DNA of 64,000 bases from Actinomadura oligospora ATCC 43269 (GTDB lineage: Bacteria > Actinomycetota > Actinomycetes > Streptosporangiales > Streptosporangiaceae), in assembly GCF_000518265.1 (NCBI RefSeq), contig NZ_KI912411.1, positions 450,072-514,071 of the forward strand. Reading direction: 5' to 3'. Below the pieces are notes generated by a model. It was not told where the DNA came from and ran no database searches. It saw only the letters and a list, made by a program, of their open reading frames with translations. The position numbers and the translations under genes are program-made. Positions 39,850 through 48,180 of this stretch are shown piece after piece. Positions within the stretch are counted from its first letter, which is position 1, and every line of letters starts with the position of its first letter.

Positions 39850-40679
39850 CTGTCCTGAGGGGGCGTGGCGGCGGCGCCGCGTGGGTCGTGGGCGTCCTTG
39901 CCGGGGGTGTCCTTGTCGCCGGTGTCGCCGACGATGGCGAAGAAGACGTCCTCGAGGGTCGGCTGCTTCTCGACGTACTCGACCTCGGCGGGCGGGAGCA
40001 GTTCCCTCAGCTCGGCGAGGGTGCCGTTCACGATGATCCGGCCCTGGTGCAGGATCGCGATCCGGTCGGCGAGGTGCTCGGCCTCGTCCAGGTACTGCGT
40101 GGTGAGCAGGACCGTGGTGCCGCGCCCGGCGAGTTCCCGGACGGCGTCCCAGACCTCGATGCGCGCCTGCGGGTCGAGCCCGGTCGTCGGTTCGTCGAGG
40201 AAGATGACCGGCGGGTTCCCGACGAGGCTCATCGCGATGTCGAGGCGGCGGCGCATGCCGCCCGAGTACGTCGCCACCCGCCGCGCCGCCGCGTCGGTGA
40301 GCGAGAAGCGGGCGAGCAGGTCGTCCGCGATCCGGCCCGGGTCCTTGAGACGGCGCAGCCGGGCGACCAGGACGAGGTTCTCCCGTCCCGTGAGGATCTC
40401 GTCCACGGCCGCGAACTGCCCGGTGAGGCTGATGGACCCGCGGACGTCCGCGCCCTCGGCGGCGACGTCGAAGCCGTTGACGCTCGCCGTCCCGGCGTCG
40501 GCCCTGAGCAGCGTGGCCAGGATGTTCACGACCGTGGTCTTGCCCGCGCCGTTCGAGCCGAGCAGGGCGAAGATGCTGCCGCGGGCGACGTCGAAGTCCA
40601 CGCCGCGCAGCACCTTCAGTTTCTTGTACGCCTTCTCCAGACCCTGGACGCGGATGGCCGGGGCCCGCCCTGCCGTCAT
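39846..40679 (-). CDS. ABC transporter ATP-binding protein (DrrA-like)
   Basis: ATPase of 277 aa. It has Walker A LLGSNGAGKTTV, Q-loop SLTGQFAAVDE, signature YSGGMRRRLD, Walker B VIFLDEPTTGLD, and TTQYLDEAEHLADR, where the switch histidine is glutamine as in the DrrA family. The C-terminal DUF4162-type tail (EYVEKQPTLEDVFFAIVG) ends in a disordered extension. I chose ATG at 40679 because AAGGAGG lies eight bases before it; the in-frame ATG at 40712 would overlap the upstream stop. Confidence 0.92.
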   Translation of the reverse strand: MTAGRAPAIRVQGLEKAYKKLKVLRGVDFDVARGSIFALLGSNGAGKTTVVNILATLLRADAGTASVNGFDVAAEGADVRGSISLTGQFAAVDEILTGRENLVLVARLRRLKDPGRIADDLLARFSLTDAAARRVATYSGGMRRRLDIAMSLVGNPPVIFLDEPTTGLDPQARIEVWDAVRELAGRGTTVLLTTQYLDEAEHLADRIAILHQGRIIVNGTLAELRELLPPAEVEYVEKQPTLEDVFFAIVGDTGDKDTPGKDAHDPRGAAATPPQDR

Positions 40680-40708
40680 CGGAGGATCCTCCTTCTCCCT
40701 GGTCGCGG

Positions 40709-41140
40709 TCATTCGCAGAACACCTGCACCTTGGCGCCGGGGTCGTCGAGGTCGATGCTGACCTCGTCGAGGTGGTCGACGAGCGCCTCGATGTCCTGCG
40801 GCCTGAGGTCGGTGAGGTCGATCGGCACGCCCGACCGGCTCAGCGCCGCGTTGGCCCTGGCGAGCGCCGGCGGGGGGACGAGGCTCGCGAGGCGGACCCC
40901 GGCCCGCAGCAGCTGGAGCGGGATCCGGATGTTGATCCGGGTCGGCCCGTCCTCGCCCGCGTCGCCCTCCGCCTGCACGACCACGCGCAGGTACCTGAGG
41001 CGGGCGTTCGGAGGGGTCGCGGCCCCGGCCGCGGATTCGGGCCGTTCCGGTTCGAGGGCGTCGATCAGCCGCTCGGCCTCGTCCACGGTGACCTTGTCGT
41101 CGGCCAGCAGGTGCAGGACCTGCCGGTGCTGTTCGTCCAT
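40709..41140 (-). CDS. SHOCT-like domain protein (YvlB/LiaX N-terminal type)
   Basis: Protein of 143 aa. The first 35 residues (DEQHRQVLHLLADDKVTVDEAERLIDALE) match the short helical SHOCT-like domain found at the N-terminus of YvlB/LiaX proteins. The rest (about 45-143) reads RYLRVVVQAEGDAG with INIRIPLQLLRAGVRLASLVP, IDLTDLRPQDIEALVDHLDE and VSIDLDDPGAKVQVF, a conserved partner of such operons of unknown role. It opens the operon with the DrrAB-type exporter and may be a membrane-stress sensor for it; inference. ATG at 41140 follows AAGGAGAG. Confidence 0.8.
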   Translation of the reverse strand: MDEQHRQVLHLLADDKVTVDEAERLIDALEPERPESAAGAATPPNARLRYLRVVVQAEGDAGEDGPTRINIRIPLQLLRAGVRLASLVPPPALARANAALSRSGVPIDLTDLRPQDIEALVDHLDEVSIDLDDPGAKVQVFCE

Positions 41141-41465
41141 GTCCGGTTCTCTCCTTGAACGCATCTGACGCTGACGGGCACGACCGCCCTGCCTTGGGCG
41201 GTACGCCCGCCACTCATTTGTATCTTGAGTTTTTTAACTCCGCAACGTATAGATCTTGATTTCTCTGATTTGAACTTCAAGATTCTTGGAGGCGCGAGAG
41301 TTTTGCCTGCTCAGGGGATCTCCGCCGCCGGGCATGCCAGGGCCGCGTGGGACGGCATGAGGACGCTCCTCCGGGCAGCAAGGAGCCGCGGCCGGTGCGA
41401 CGGACGTCGGGCCGGACGCGGGATGGGCGCGTGAGCGTCGGGAGAAACCCGCGGTTCGGGGCGGG
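41141..41465. other. Promoter region with AT-rich island
   Basis: A 325-base region between the convergent-tailed genes. Around 41216-41290 it is strikingly AT-rich compared with the rest of the window and holds repeated ATCTTGA elements (next entry). No gene is supported. Confidence 0.6.
41222..41283 (-). promoter_or_regulatory. ATCTTGA repeats, candidate operator of the DrrAB-type operon
   Basis: ATCTTGA occurs at 41222-41228 and 41253-41259, and inverted (TCAAGAT) at 41277-41283, beside the perfect dyad TTGAACTTCAA (41270-41280). The cluster is 80-140 bases upstream of the operon's first start. No regulator gene that would bind it is identifiable here. Confidence 0.5.
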
Positions 41466-42185
41466 CTAGGAGCCGGTCAGGGCCTTCGGGGGGCGGGCCA
41501 CGTCGGGCAGGGGCGGCGCGGGGTGGGCGCGAAGGACGCTCAGGAGCGCGGAGGCCCGGTCGGCGGCGTTCGGGAGGGAGCGGGCGAGGGCGGTGGCCTG
41601 CTTCAGGAGGCGGGCGGCGAGGGGCGGGTCGTCCACCGCGGCCTTGGCGATCTCGGCCAGGGCTCCGACGCGGACGACGGGGTTGCCGATGGAGGCCGTC
41701 GTCCGCCGGGCCCCGGGCAGGTCTCCGGCGGCGACGGCCGCGACGACGGCGTCCAGGCTCGCCCAGTCCCGGTCGAGGGGATCGTGCTGGTCGTGGACGG
41801 CCTCGCGGACCTCGTGCGCCAGCTCCAGGGCACGGTCGGCCCGGTCCGCGGCCACCAGGCCGCGGATGACCGTGAGGAGCAGGCCCGTCCGGACGTGGGG
41901 TTCGGGGGCCGCGCGGGCGATGCGCTCCGCGCGCTCGAAGTCGTGCCGGTTCACCGCGTTGCCGAGCAGTTCGTTCTGGACGAGGGAGCGCACGTGGGGG
42001 TCGGCGATGTGGGACAGGGCGGCGTCGGCGTGGTCGAGCGAGCCCCCGGCGTCGGCGATCCTCGCGATGTCGGCGTGGGCGATGTCCCGGTAGCGCGCGG
42101 AGTCGATCGTCCGGGCGAGCGCACGCGCGCGGGCGAGGTCGCCCCGTACCGCGGTCGTGACGATGAGGTCGTGGCGATCGCTCAC
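41466..42185 (-). CDS. HEAT/TPR-like alpha-helical repeat protein
   Basis: Protein of 239 aa made of short alpha-helical repeats of 35-40 residues in which each unit has a DxxRARxxAxxI or DFERAERIARAA helix and an LLxxVIRxLVAADRADRALELAHE helix. Names such as HEAT- or TPR-like fit but no precise family is clear. No signal peptide or membrane helix. A Pro-rich C-terminus follows the last helix. The start is uncertain: GTG at 42185 (VSDRHDLIVTT) removes a low-information upstream stretch, but no ribosome site precedes it. Confidence 0.6.
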   Translation of the reverse strand: MSDRHDLIVTTAVRGDLARARALARTIDSARYRDIAHADIARIADAGGSLDHADAALSHIADPHVRSLVQNELLGNAVNRHDFERAERIARAAPEPHVRTGLLLTVIRGLVAADRADRALELAHEVREAVHDQHDPLDRDWASLDAVVAAVAAGDLPGARRTTASIGNPVVRVGALAEIAKAAVDDPPLAARLLKQATALARSLPNAADRASALLSVLRAHPAPPLPDVARPPKALTGS

Positions 42186-42298
42186 TCGGCGGTCAGCCGT
42201 CCGCGTGCACTGAGGGGCATGAGGTAAAGGAAACCCCATCCGATGGTCTGCCGCCAGCATCGACGTGCCGATCAGTGTGGCGTCGCGTCGCGCCCCGG

Positions 42299-42961
42299 TC
42301 AGACGCTGCGCAGGACCGAGACCACGACGCCCAGGATGGCGGCGTCGTCGCCGTCGATGACGTCGTAGGCGGGGTTGCGGGGCTCCAGGAGGACGTGGCC
42401 GTCGCGGCGGCGGAAGACCTTGACGGTGGCCTCGTCGCCGAGCATCGCCGCGACGATCTGGCCGGAGTGGGCCTCGGGCTGCTGCCGGACGACGACCATG
42501 TCGCCGTCGCAGATCGCGGCGTCGACCATCGAGTCGCCGTGAACGCGCAGCGCGAAGACGGTGCCGCGCCCGGCGAACTCGCGGGGCAGGGCGAGGGTGC
42601 CCTCGAGGTGCTCCTCGGCGGAGATCGGCGTTCCGGCGGCGATGTGTCCGACGACGGGAACGGTCACCGCGGTGTCGGCGGGGGTGTGGACGCCGGGCTC
42701 GCGGAGGAACGTCCGCACGTCGATCGGACGGGACACCGAGGCCGACCGGGTCAGGAAGCCCAGGTCCTCCAGGGCCCGCAGGTGGCGGGAGACCGAGGAC
42801 GTCGAGCGCAGCCCGACGGCGTCCGCGATCTCGCGGGTGCTCGGCGCGTACCCGTGCCCGACCACCCAGTCACGGATCGTGGCGAGGATGCGCTGCCGCG
42901 TCAGGGACAGGGCCGACACGTCCAGGCCCCCGAAACCGTCGAGATCATCGTAGGTGGTCAC
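42299..42961 (-). CDS. LexA-family repressor (paralogue)
   Basis: Protein of 220 aa with LexA architecture. The N-terminal winged helix reads LTRQRILATIRDWVVGHGYAPSTREIADAVGLRS with STSSVSRHLRALEDLGFLTR. The C-terminal S24 protease domain has the Ala-Gly cleavage site in GHIAAGTPISAEE, the nucleophile Ser in LRVHGDSMVDAAI and the Lys in EATVKVFRRRDG. Sequence is more divergent than typical actinomycete LexA, and there is no CGAACnnnnGTTCG box before the gene, so it may be a LexA-like paralogue with its own targets. GTG at 42961. Confidence 0.85.
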   Translation of the reverse strand: MTTYDDLDGFGGLDVSALSLTRQRILATIRDWVVGHGYAPSTREIADAVGLRSTSSVSRHLRALEDLGFLTRSASVSRPIDVRTFLREPGVHTPADTAVTVPVVGHIAAGTPISAEEHLEGTLALPREFAGRGTVFALRVHGDSMVDAAICDGDMVVVRQQPEAHSGQIVAAMLGDEATVKVFRRRDGHVLLEPRNPAYDVIDGDDAAILGVVVSVLRSV

Positions 42962-43218
42962 GTGCGGAATCGTAGAGGGAGCCTCTGACAACCGGCGGGA
43001 GCGCGTGTCACGGCGCGCGGCGCGTGTCACGGCGCGTCCCGCATGGACGCCACTGGCGGTATCTGTCGTAATGCCGGGTTCTTTACTGGCACATTTCGGA
43101 TCTTTCCGGCTTCGTGCAGCTGATCTAGCATCGCGCTGACATCGCTTGGTCCCGAGTCCTGACACACCCGCCGCGGACCGCGGCGGAGACCGTCCCCGCC
43201 CGAGAGGACCCGATCGAC
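42962..43218. other. Divergent intergenic region
   Basis: 257 bases between the LexA-type gene and the serine protease gene, with both promoters. The segment around 43045-43140 is more AT-rich than its surroundings and is the likely promoter of the protease. No gene supported. Confidence 0.45.
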
Positions 43219-44094
43219 ATGACCCGACGTCTCATCGGGGCGGCCGTCGCCGCCCTCACCACCGGCGCGCTCCTCGCCGGTCCCGCCGTCGCCGCCAACG
43301 CCGACCCCGCGCCGACCGCTCCCCTGCCCGCGCGTCCCGCCCCGACCGCGCCGCTGGCCGCGACCGATTACCACGCGATCGTCGCGCTGAGCAACTGCTC
43401 CGGTTCGGTGGTGCGCGGTCCTCTGTCCACCGACAACGACCCGGCGCTCGTCCTCACCAACGGCCACTGCAGCGAACTCGGCATGCCGGGACCGGGCGTG
43501 GTCGTGACGAACCGCACCTCGTCGCGGTCGTTCAGCCTGCTGAACAGCAGCGGGACGGGCACGCTCGGCACGCTGCGGGCGTCCCAGATCGAGTACAGCA
43601 CGATGACCGACACCGACGTGACGCTGTACAAGCTGCGCTCCACGTACGCGCAGCTCAGGTCCCAGTACGGCGTGAACGCGCTGAACCTGTCGACGACCCA
43701 CCCGACGGCCGGGTCGGCGATCAGCGTGGTGTCGGGGTACTGGCGCACCACCTACAACTGCAACATCGACGCGTTCGCGTACCGGCTGCGCGAGGCGAGC
43801 TGGACCTGGAAGGACTCGATCCGCTACACCGCGCCGTGCAACACCATCGGCGGGACGTCGGGGTCCCCGGTGATCGACAACGCGTCCGGCAAGGTCGTCG
43901 GGGTCAACAACACCAGCAACGAGAACGGTGAGACCTGCACGCTCGACAACCCGTGCGAGGTCGACCAGAACGGCACCACGACCATCCACCCGGGCATCGG
44001 CTACGGGCAGGAGACCTACCTGCTCGCGCAGTGCCTCACGGCCACCAACGACATCGACCTGACGCAGGCGTCCTGCCAGCTGCCGAGGCCCTGA
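43219..44094 (+). CDS. Secreted trypsin-like serine protease
   Basis: Exported protein of 291 aa. Signal peptide at 1-28 (ends VAANADP), then a Pro-rich propeptide-like stretch to about 45. The chymotrypsin fold has its His in LVLTNGHCSE, Asp in TDTDVTLYKL and Ser in GGTSGSPVIDNASGKVVGVNN. Several cysteines suggest disulfides. Substrate unknown. ATG at 43219 after a GAGAGGA site. A strong hairpin follows the stop. Confidence 0.88.
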   Translation: MTRRLIGAAVAALTTGALLAGPAVAANADPAPTAPLPARPAPTAPLAATDYHAIVALSNCSGSVVRGPLSTDNDPALVLTNGHCSELGMPGPGVVVTNRTSSRSFSLLNSSGTGTLGTLRASQIEYSTMTDTDVTLYKLRSTYAQLRSQYGVNALNLSTTHPTAGSAISVVSGYWRTTYNCNIDAFAYRLREASWTWKDSIRYTAPCNTIGGTSGSPVIDNASGKVVGVNNTSNENGETCTLDNPCEVDQNGTTTIHPGIGYGQETYLLAQCLTATNDIDLTQASCQLPRP

Positions 44095-44139
44095 CCCTCC
44101 GGCCGACCGACCCGGCTGACCCCTCGCCTGATCACTCCG

Positions 44140-44184
44140 CGAAGCCCGGGTGCTCGTGTTCGTTCCACGAGCGCCCGGGCTTCG
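44140..44184. terminator. Bidirectional hairpin terminator
   Basis: CGAAGCCCGGGTGCTCGTG pairs with CACGAGCGCCCGGGCTTCG (one mismatch) across a seven-base loop. It separates the protease gene from the end of the convergent four-gene secretion operon. Confidence 0.88.
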
Positions 44185-44199
44185 CCGTCCCGGGGCGGA

Positions 44200-45000
44200 T
44201 CAGGGACGGTAGTGGCGGAAGTTGACCGAGAGGCGGTTCGGGGCGACGTCCAGGACGTGCATCAGCGAGCCGTCCGGGCGCGGGAGGAAGGTCAGGGCCT
44301 CGACCTCCGTGCCGGACGGCAGGTTCGGCGTCAGCACCTGGGTGACCGCGCCGGTGTCAAGGGCGACCTCGTAGACGGCCTTGGTCCCGCCGTCGGACGA
44401 GGCGTACAGGCGGCCCTCGTAGACCTTCGCCCCTTGGACGTGCGGGATGGGCTGGCTGAGCGTGATGCGCTTGACCAGGTGGCCGTCCGCGAGGCTGTAG
44501 GCGTTGATCGCCGTGGCGTCGTACTCGGACGACAGGAGGTAGCCGTCGCCGACGGCCGTCCAGGGGACGCCGTCGCGCTGGACGTCCTGGGGCAGGGAGA
44601 ACGCGGTGCCCGTGTAGGAGAGCGTGGCGGCGTCGTACACGGCGATGTAGGGGTGCTGGTACTTGCTGCCGTCTTCGATGGGGACGTACAGCTTGCCGTC
44701 GTAGAAGTCGATGCCGCCGATGTGGTTGTCGCCCTGGAGCGCCAGCGGCAGGGGGATGGCCGTGGTGTTGGACGCGAGGGTGCGTCCGTCCAGGGAGACC
44801 TTGCTCAGGCCGTACTGCCAGGAGAAGTACCAGGCGCCGCCGTCGGTCGTGACGCCCTGGGAGCGCTGGAGGGCGTCCGTCAGGTAGTAGGTGTCGCTGG
44901 AGACCTGCTGCCAGGCGGCGGCGGACGCGGAGGCGGGTGTGACGGCGAAGGTGGCCGCCAAGGTCGCGGCGGTCACAAGGCTCGGGAAGCGTCGTTTCAT
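44200..45000 (-). CDS. Secreted beta-propeller-like protein
   Basis: Exported protein of 266 aa. Signal peptide at 1-28 (ends SASAAAW). The mature part has repeated strands of the kind seen in six- or seven-bladed propellers: GGIDFYDGKLYVPIED, PYIAVYDAATLSYTG, VQGAKVYEGRLYASSDGG, EVEALTFLPRPDG. It resembles glutamine-cyclotransferase/SMP-30 type propellers, but I cannot assign an enzyme. Last gene of the operon; its ATG is 13 bases after the phosphatase stop. Confidence 0.75.
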   Translation of the reverse strand: MKRRFPSLVTAATLAATFAVTPASASAAAWQQVSSDTYYLTDALQRSQGVTTDGGAWYFSWQYGLSKVSLDGRTLASNTTAIPLPLALQGDNHIGGIDFYDGKLYVPIEDGSKYQHPYIAVYDAATLSYTGTAFSLPQDVQRDGVPWTAVGDGYLLSSEYDATAINAYSLADGHLVKRITLSQPIPHVQGAKVYEGRLYASSDGGTKAVYEVALDTGAVTQVLTPNLPSGTEVEALTFLPRPDGSLMHVLDVAPNRLSVNFRHYRP

Positions 45001-45013
45001 CGGAGGCTCCGCG

Positions 45014-46165
45014 TCAGGACGCGAGCAGGCGCGACTTGAGGGCGGTGATGGTGGCGTCCGAGAGGCCGAGGCCCTGGCGGACGTAGTTGTCGAACGATCC
45101 GAACGTGCGGTCGACCTCGGCGAACGCGGCGTCCAGCCAGTTCGCGCGGACGCTGTCGGAGCCGTAGTAGGTGTTGCTCGCCAGGTAGTCGTTGTAGACG
45201 GTGGTGCGGTCGACGCCCAGGATCGTCAGCAGGACGGCCGCGCCCCAGCCGGTGCGGTCCTTGCCCGCGGTGCAGTGGAAGAGCGCGGAGTCGGGCTGGG
45301 AGGCGAGCGCGGTGAGCAGGTCGTGGTAGGCGGACCGGGCGCTGGGGGCGTTCACCATCAGCCGGTAGCCGAGGTTCTGCTCGGCGTCCTTGGAGGACGA
45401 CAGCAGCTTCGGCAGGGCGAGGAGCAGCGCGAGGGTGAGGTCCGGGCCGCTCGGGAGGCCCTTGGTGATGTCGATCAGGTCCGCGACCTTGTAGGACGCG
45501 CCGGAGGGCAGCTTGTCCGGGTCCTGGAGGCGTTCCTGGATGTTGCGCAGGTCCACGACCAGTCTGACCTTGTCGGCGGCGAGCGTGGCCAGGTCGTTCT
45601 GGTCGAGGTCGCTCAGTTTGTTGGAGCGGTAGAAGACGCCCATGCGCACCCAGTGGCCGTCGGCCGTCCGGTAGCCGCCGACGTCCCGGAGGTTGCGGGC
45701 GTGCGGCAGGCGCAGGGAGCGGTCCGCGACGACGAGCGGGGCGCCGTTCGCCGGGACGAGCCGGAAGTACCAGCGCGCGGCGGACGGCAGTCCGGTCGCG
45801 GTGAGCGAGCCGGACGGCCCGCCCGAGCCGACCGCGCGCGCCGTCCCGCCGCCGGACGCGTCGGTGACCGCCGTGACCGTGACGTTCCCGGCGTCCGGGG
45901 CCTGCCACCCGACCGTGTACGAGCCGTCCGCGGCCTGCGTGACGGTGGCGGAGGTGAAGACCGAGCCGGTCGTCAGCGCCGTCCGGGCGGGGGACGCGAG
46001 CGCGGGCGTCACGGGGGCCAGGAGGGTGAGCACGGTCGTCGCGGCGAGCGTCGACCTCAGCACGGTCGTCGCCGCGAGCGGCGACTTCAGCACGGTCGTC
46101 GCCGCGAGCGGCGACTTCAGCACGCGTGTCGTGGGCACGGGCGTCTTCAGCGGGGTCGTGCGCAT
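45014..46165 (-). CDS. Secreted tyrosine-protein phosphatase (Y_phosphatase3 family)
   Basis: Exported phosphatase of 383 aa. The catalytic P-loop is HCTAGKDRTGWGAAVLL (CX5R), with the family's N-terminal RNLRDVGGYRTADGHWVR and VRLVVDLRNIQER. These enzymes hydrolyse phosphotyrosine and in some bacteria phosphoinositides. A fibronectin-III-like domain (about 65-150) precedes it. The N-terminus is odd: residues 14-46 carry three near-identical 10-residue units (VLKSPLAATT) before the hydrophobic core and signal cleavage at about 58. The ATG at 46165 follows a GAGGAG site. Third gene of the operon. Confidence 0.85.
   Translation of the reverse strand: MRTTPLKTPVPTTRVLKSPLAATTVLKSPLAATTVLRSTLAATTVLTLLAPVTPALASPARTALTTGSVFTSATVTQAADGSYTVGWQAPDAGNVTVTAVTDASGGGTARAVGSGGPSGSLTATGLPSAARWYFRLVPANGAPLVVADRSLRLPHARNLRDVGGYRTADGHWVRMGVFYRSNKLSDLDQNDLATLAADKVRLVVDLRNIQERLQDPDKLPSGASYKVADLIDITKGLPSGPDLTLALLLALPKLLSSSKDAEQNLGYRLMVNAPSARSAYHDLLTALASQPDSALFHCTAGKDRTGWGAAVLLTILGVDRTTVYNDYLASNTYYGSDSVRANWLDAAFAEVDRTFGSFDNYVRQGLGLSDATITALKSRLLAS
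46031..46150. repeat. Four tandem 30-bp repeats in the phosphatase gene
   Basis: Units start at 46031, 46061, 46091 and 46121. The middle two are identical (CACGGTCGTCGCCGCGAGCG then GCGACTTCAG), the first has few changes and the fourth is degenerate. They encode the 10-residue units of the phosphatase N-terminus. Confidence 0.8.
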
Positions 46166-46188
46166 GGGAGCTGCTCCTCGAGGGGCTC

Positions 46189-48180
46189 TCAGCCTTGCGG
46201 ATGGATGGTGCAGGGGTTTCCGGCGCAGGTGTCGATGATCTGGCCGGTGCGCAGGAACGCGGCGAGCTGCGCCATGGCCTCGGCCGAGCCGCGCGTGTCG
46301 CCGTGCGGGTCGCTCCCGGCGGTGTTGGGGGTGTTGGTGACCGGCGGCGCGGGGGTGCCGCTGTCCCAGATCACCAGGCCGGACCCGGTGGCCGGGAAGC
46401 GGGTGAGGGCGGGCAGGTTCCAGAACGGGGTGACGTCGGGCTTGCGTCCGGGGGCGAGCGCGGGCTGCCGCACCGGGACGTCCCCGAGCGTGCGCGCCAT
46501 GACCTCGGTGGCGATGTTGGCGACCTGGTGGTCGCCGAACGCCTCGTGGACGAGCACCTGGTGCCGCGGGGTGCCGGGCAGCGGGTCGCGGGTGACGTGC
46601 GCGGCGTAGCCGTCGCCCTCGCCGCGGTCCCAGAGCATCTGGATGAGGTTCAGGACGAGCTGCTGTTCGAGCTTGTCCGGGTAGCTGATGTTGAGCAGCG
46701 TCTCGTACTCGGAGAAGTCGACGCTGCGGTTCAGCATCGTGCTGTAGTTGATGCCCGGGACGATCAGCGCGGACCGCCGCCAGTCGGTGGCGAGGGCGGT
46801 GAGCGCCGCCCCCTGGATGCCGCCCTGGCTCGCGCCCGCGTACGCCAGCCCGCCGCCGATGAGCGGACGGCCGCCGTCCGGCGAGCGGAACGCGGCGTTC
46901 GCCGTGAAGCCCTGCGGGTGGACGAGCTCGCGTCCGAGGAACAGGAAGTCCAGGTAGCTCTGCTGCTGCCGGTCCGGGACGGTGTTGAACCGCGTGACGT
47001 TCAGCAGCACGCTCGCGACGTTCGCGATGTCGCCCTGGGACATCCCGATCCAGTCGGTGGCGCACAGCATGATGTCGTGCTGCTGCGCCGCGCGCCGCAG
47101 CTTCTCGCTGTCGATCTCGGACGCGCTGCCCATGAGCCCGTGCCCGTACAGAACCGGCTGGGCCGGCTTGGTCAGCGCGCTGCGCGGGATGTTGCAGCGG
47201 AAGTTCGCCTTCTGCACGTTGCCGGGGATCTGCGCGGGCAGGCCGTCGCGTCCGTAGTGCATCGAGGAGCCGGGCGGGCCGCCGGGCAGGTCGAGGTAGC
47301 TGGGGACGTCGACGGTGCCCTCGACGCGCCGGGCCAGGTACGGGTCCTGGTCGGTGGTGAAGTCGGTGACCTTGCCGACCGTGAACGTGGGCGCGCGCTT
47401 GCCGAGCCCGCGGAACGCGTCGTCCCGCATGTGGACGGCCCGTTCGGTGAGGTTCCGCGTGGACGCGACGGTGAAGTCCCAGGCCAGGTAGAGCCCCGCG
47501 GTGGAGACGTGGTGGCCGTTCAGCTCCCGCGCGGTCTGGCGGAGGGCGGCGCCGCGCTCCTTCTCGGTGCCGCCGATCGGGTGGCCCGCCAGCATGCGCC
47601 GGACGGCGGGCGTCGCCTGGATCGTCTTCCCGTCCGCGTCCTTGAGGTCGCGCAGGAGCACCAGGTAGCGGTGGCCCTCGCGGAGGTTGCGGGCGGGACG
47701 GACCAGGAGCAGCCGCCGGGACTCGGGCGCGTTGGCGTCCAGTTCGGCGAAGTACGGCCGGCGTTCGCCGGTCGCGGCGTCCATGAGGACGATCGGCGCG
47801 TCCGGGGCGAGCGAACGGGCCATGTCGGTGATCGGGGCCGCGCCGGTCCGGGCCGGGTCCAGACCCGGCACGCGGGTGAGCAGCGCCGAGCCCGGGGAGA
47901 AACCGTCGTTGCGGTTCCATTCCCTCGGGTCGGCGGGGAGCACTCCCCCGGCGCGCGGGGTCGCGAGCGGCGACAGGTTCACGCGGCGTCCGGTCGCGGT
48001 GGCGCGGTCGGGCACGGTGAACCAGTTGTTCGGGAACGGCAGCATGCACGCGGCGGTGTCGGCCGGGTCGCACACGTGCGCCGCCGCCACCGAGGTCCCC
48101 GCCTCGGCCGCGGTGGCGGGGACCACCACGGCCGGGGCCGCCGCCGTGAGCAGCGCGACCAGCGCGGCCCCGATCCTCAT
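46189..48180 (-). CDS. Secreted alpha/beta hydrolase, bacterial lipase-like
   Basis: Exported protein of 663 aa. Signal peptide at 1-28. The nucleophile is in YAGASQGGIQG (G-A-S-Q-G, about residue 420), preceded by PVLYGHGLMGSASEID; the acid could be in VLVHEAFGDHQV, which also gives the histidine. An N-terminal domain (about 35-220) reads CMLPFPNNWFTV, with LLVRPARNLREGHRYLV, a feature of large bacterial 'virulence factor' lipases. Substrate unknown. Its ATG overlaps the SGNH gene stop (ATGA), so the two are coupled. Disulfides are likely at the CAGNPC end. Confidence 0.82.
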   Translation of the reverse strand: MRIGAALVALLTAAAPAVVVPATAAEAGTSVAAAHVCDPADTAACMLPFPNNWFTVPDRATATGRRVNLSPLATPRAGGVLPADPREWNRNDGFSPGSALLTRVPGLDPARTGAAPITDMARSLAPDAPIVLMDAATGERRPYFAELDANAPESRRLLLVRPARNLREGHRYLVLLRDLKDADGKTIQATPAVRRMLAGHPIGGTEKERGAALRQTARELNGHHVSTAGLYLAWDFTVASTRNLTERAVHMRDDAFRGLGKRAPTFTVGKVTDFTTDQDPYLARRVEGTVDVPSYLDLPGGPPGSSMHYGRDGLPAQIPGNVQKANFRCNIPRSALTKPAQPVLYGHGLMGSASEIDSEKLRRAAQQHDIMLCATDWIGMSQGDIANVASVLLNVTRFNTVPDRQQQSYLDFLFLGRELVHPQGFTANAAFRSPDGGRPLIGGGLAYAGASQGGIQGAALTALATDWRRSALIVPGINYSTMLNRSVDFSEYETLLNISYPDKLEQQLVLNLIQMLWDRGEGDGYAAHVTRDPLPGTPRHQVLVHEAFGDHQVANIATEVMARTLGDVPVRQPALAPGRKPDVTPFWNLPALTRFPATGSGLVIWDSGTPAPPVTNTPNTAGSDPHGDTRGSAEAMAQLAAFLRTGQIIDTCAGNPCTIHPQG

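Noticed and set aside
46031..46150. CRISPR or IS-related repeat
   Set aside because: Repeats are in frame within a coding region and adjacent without spacers.
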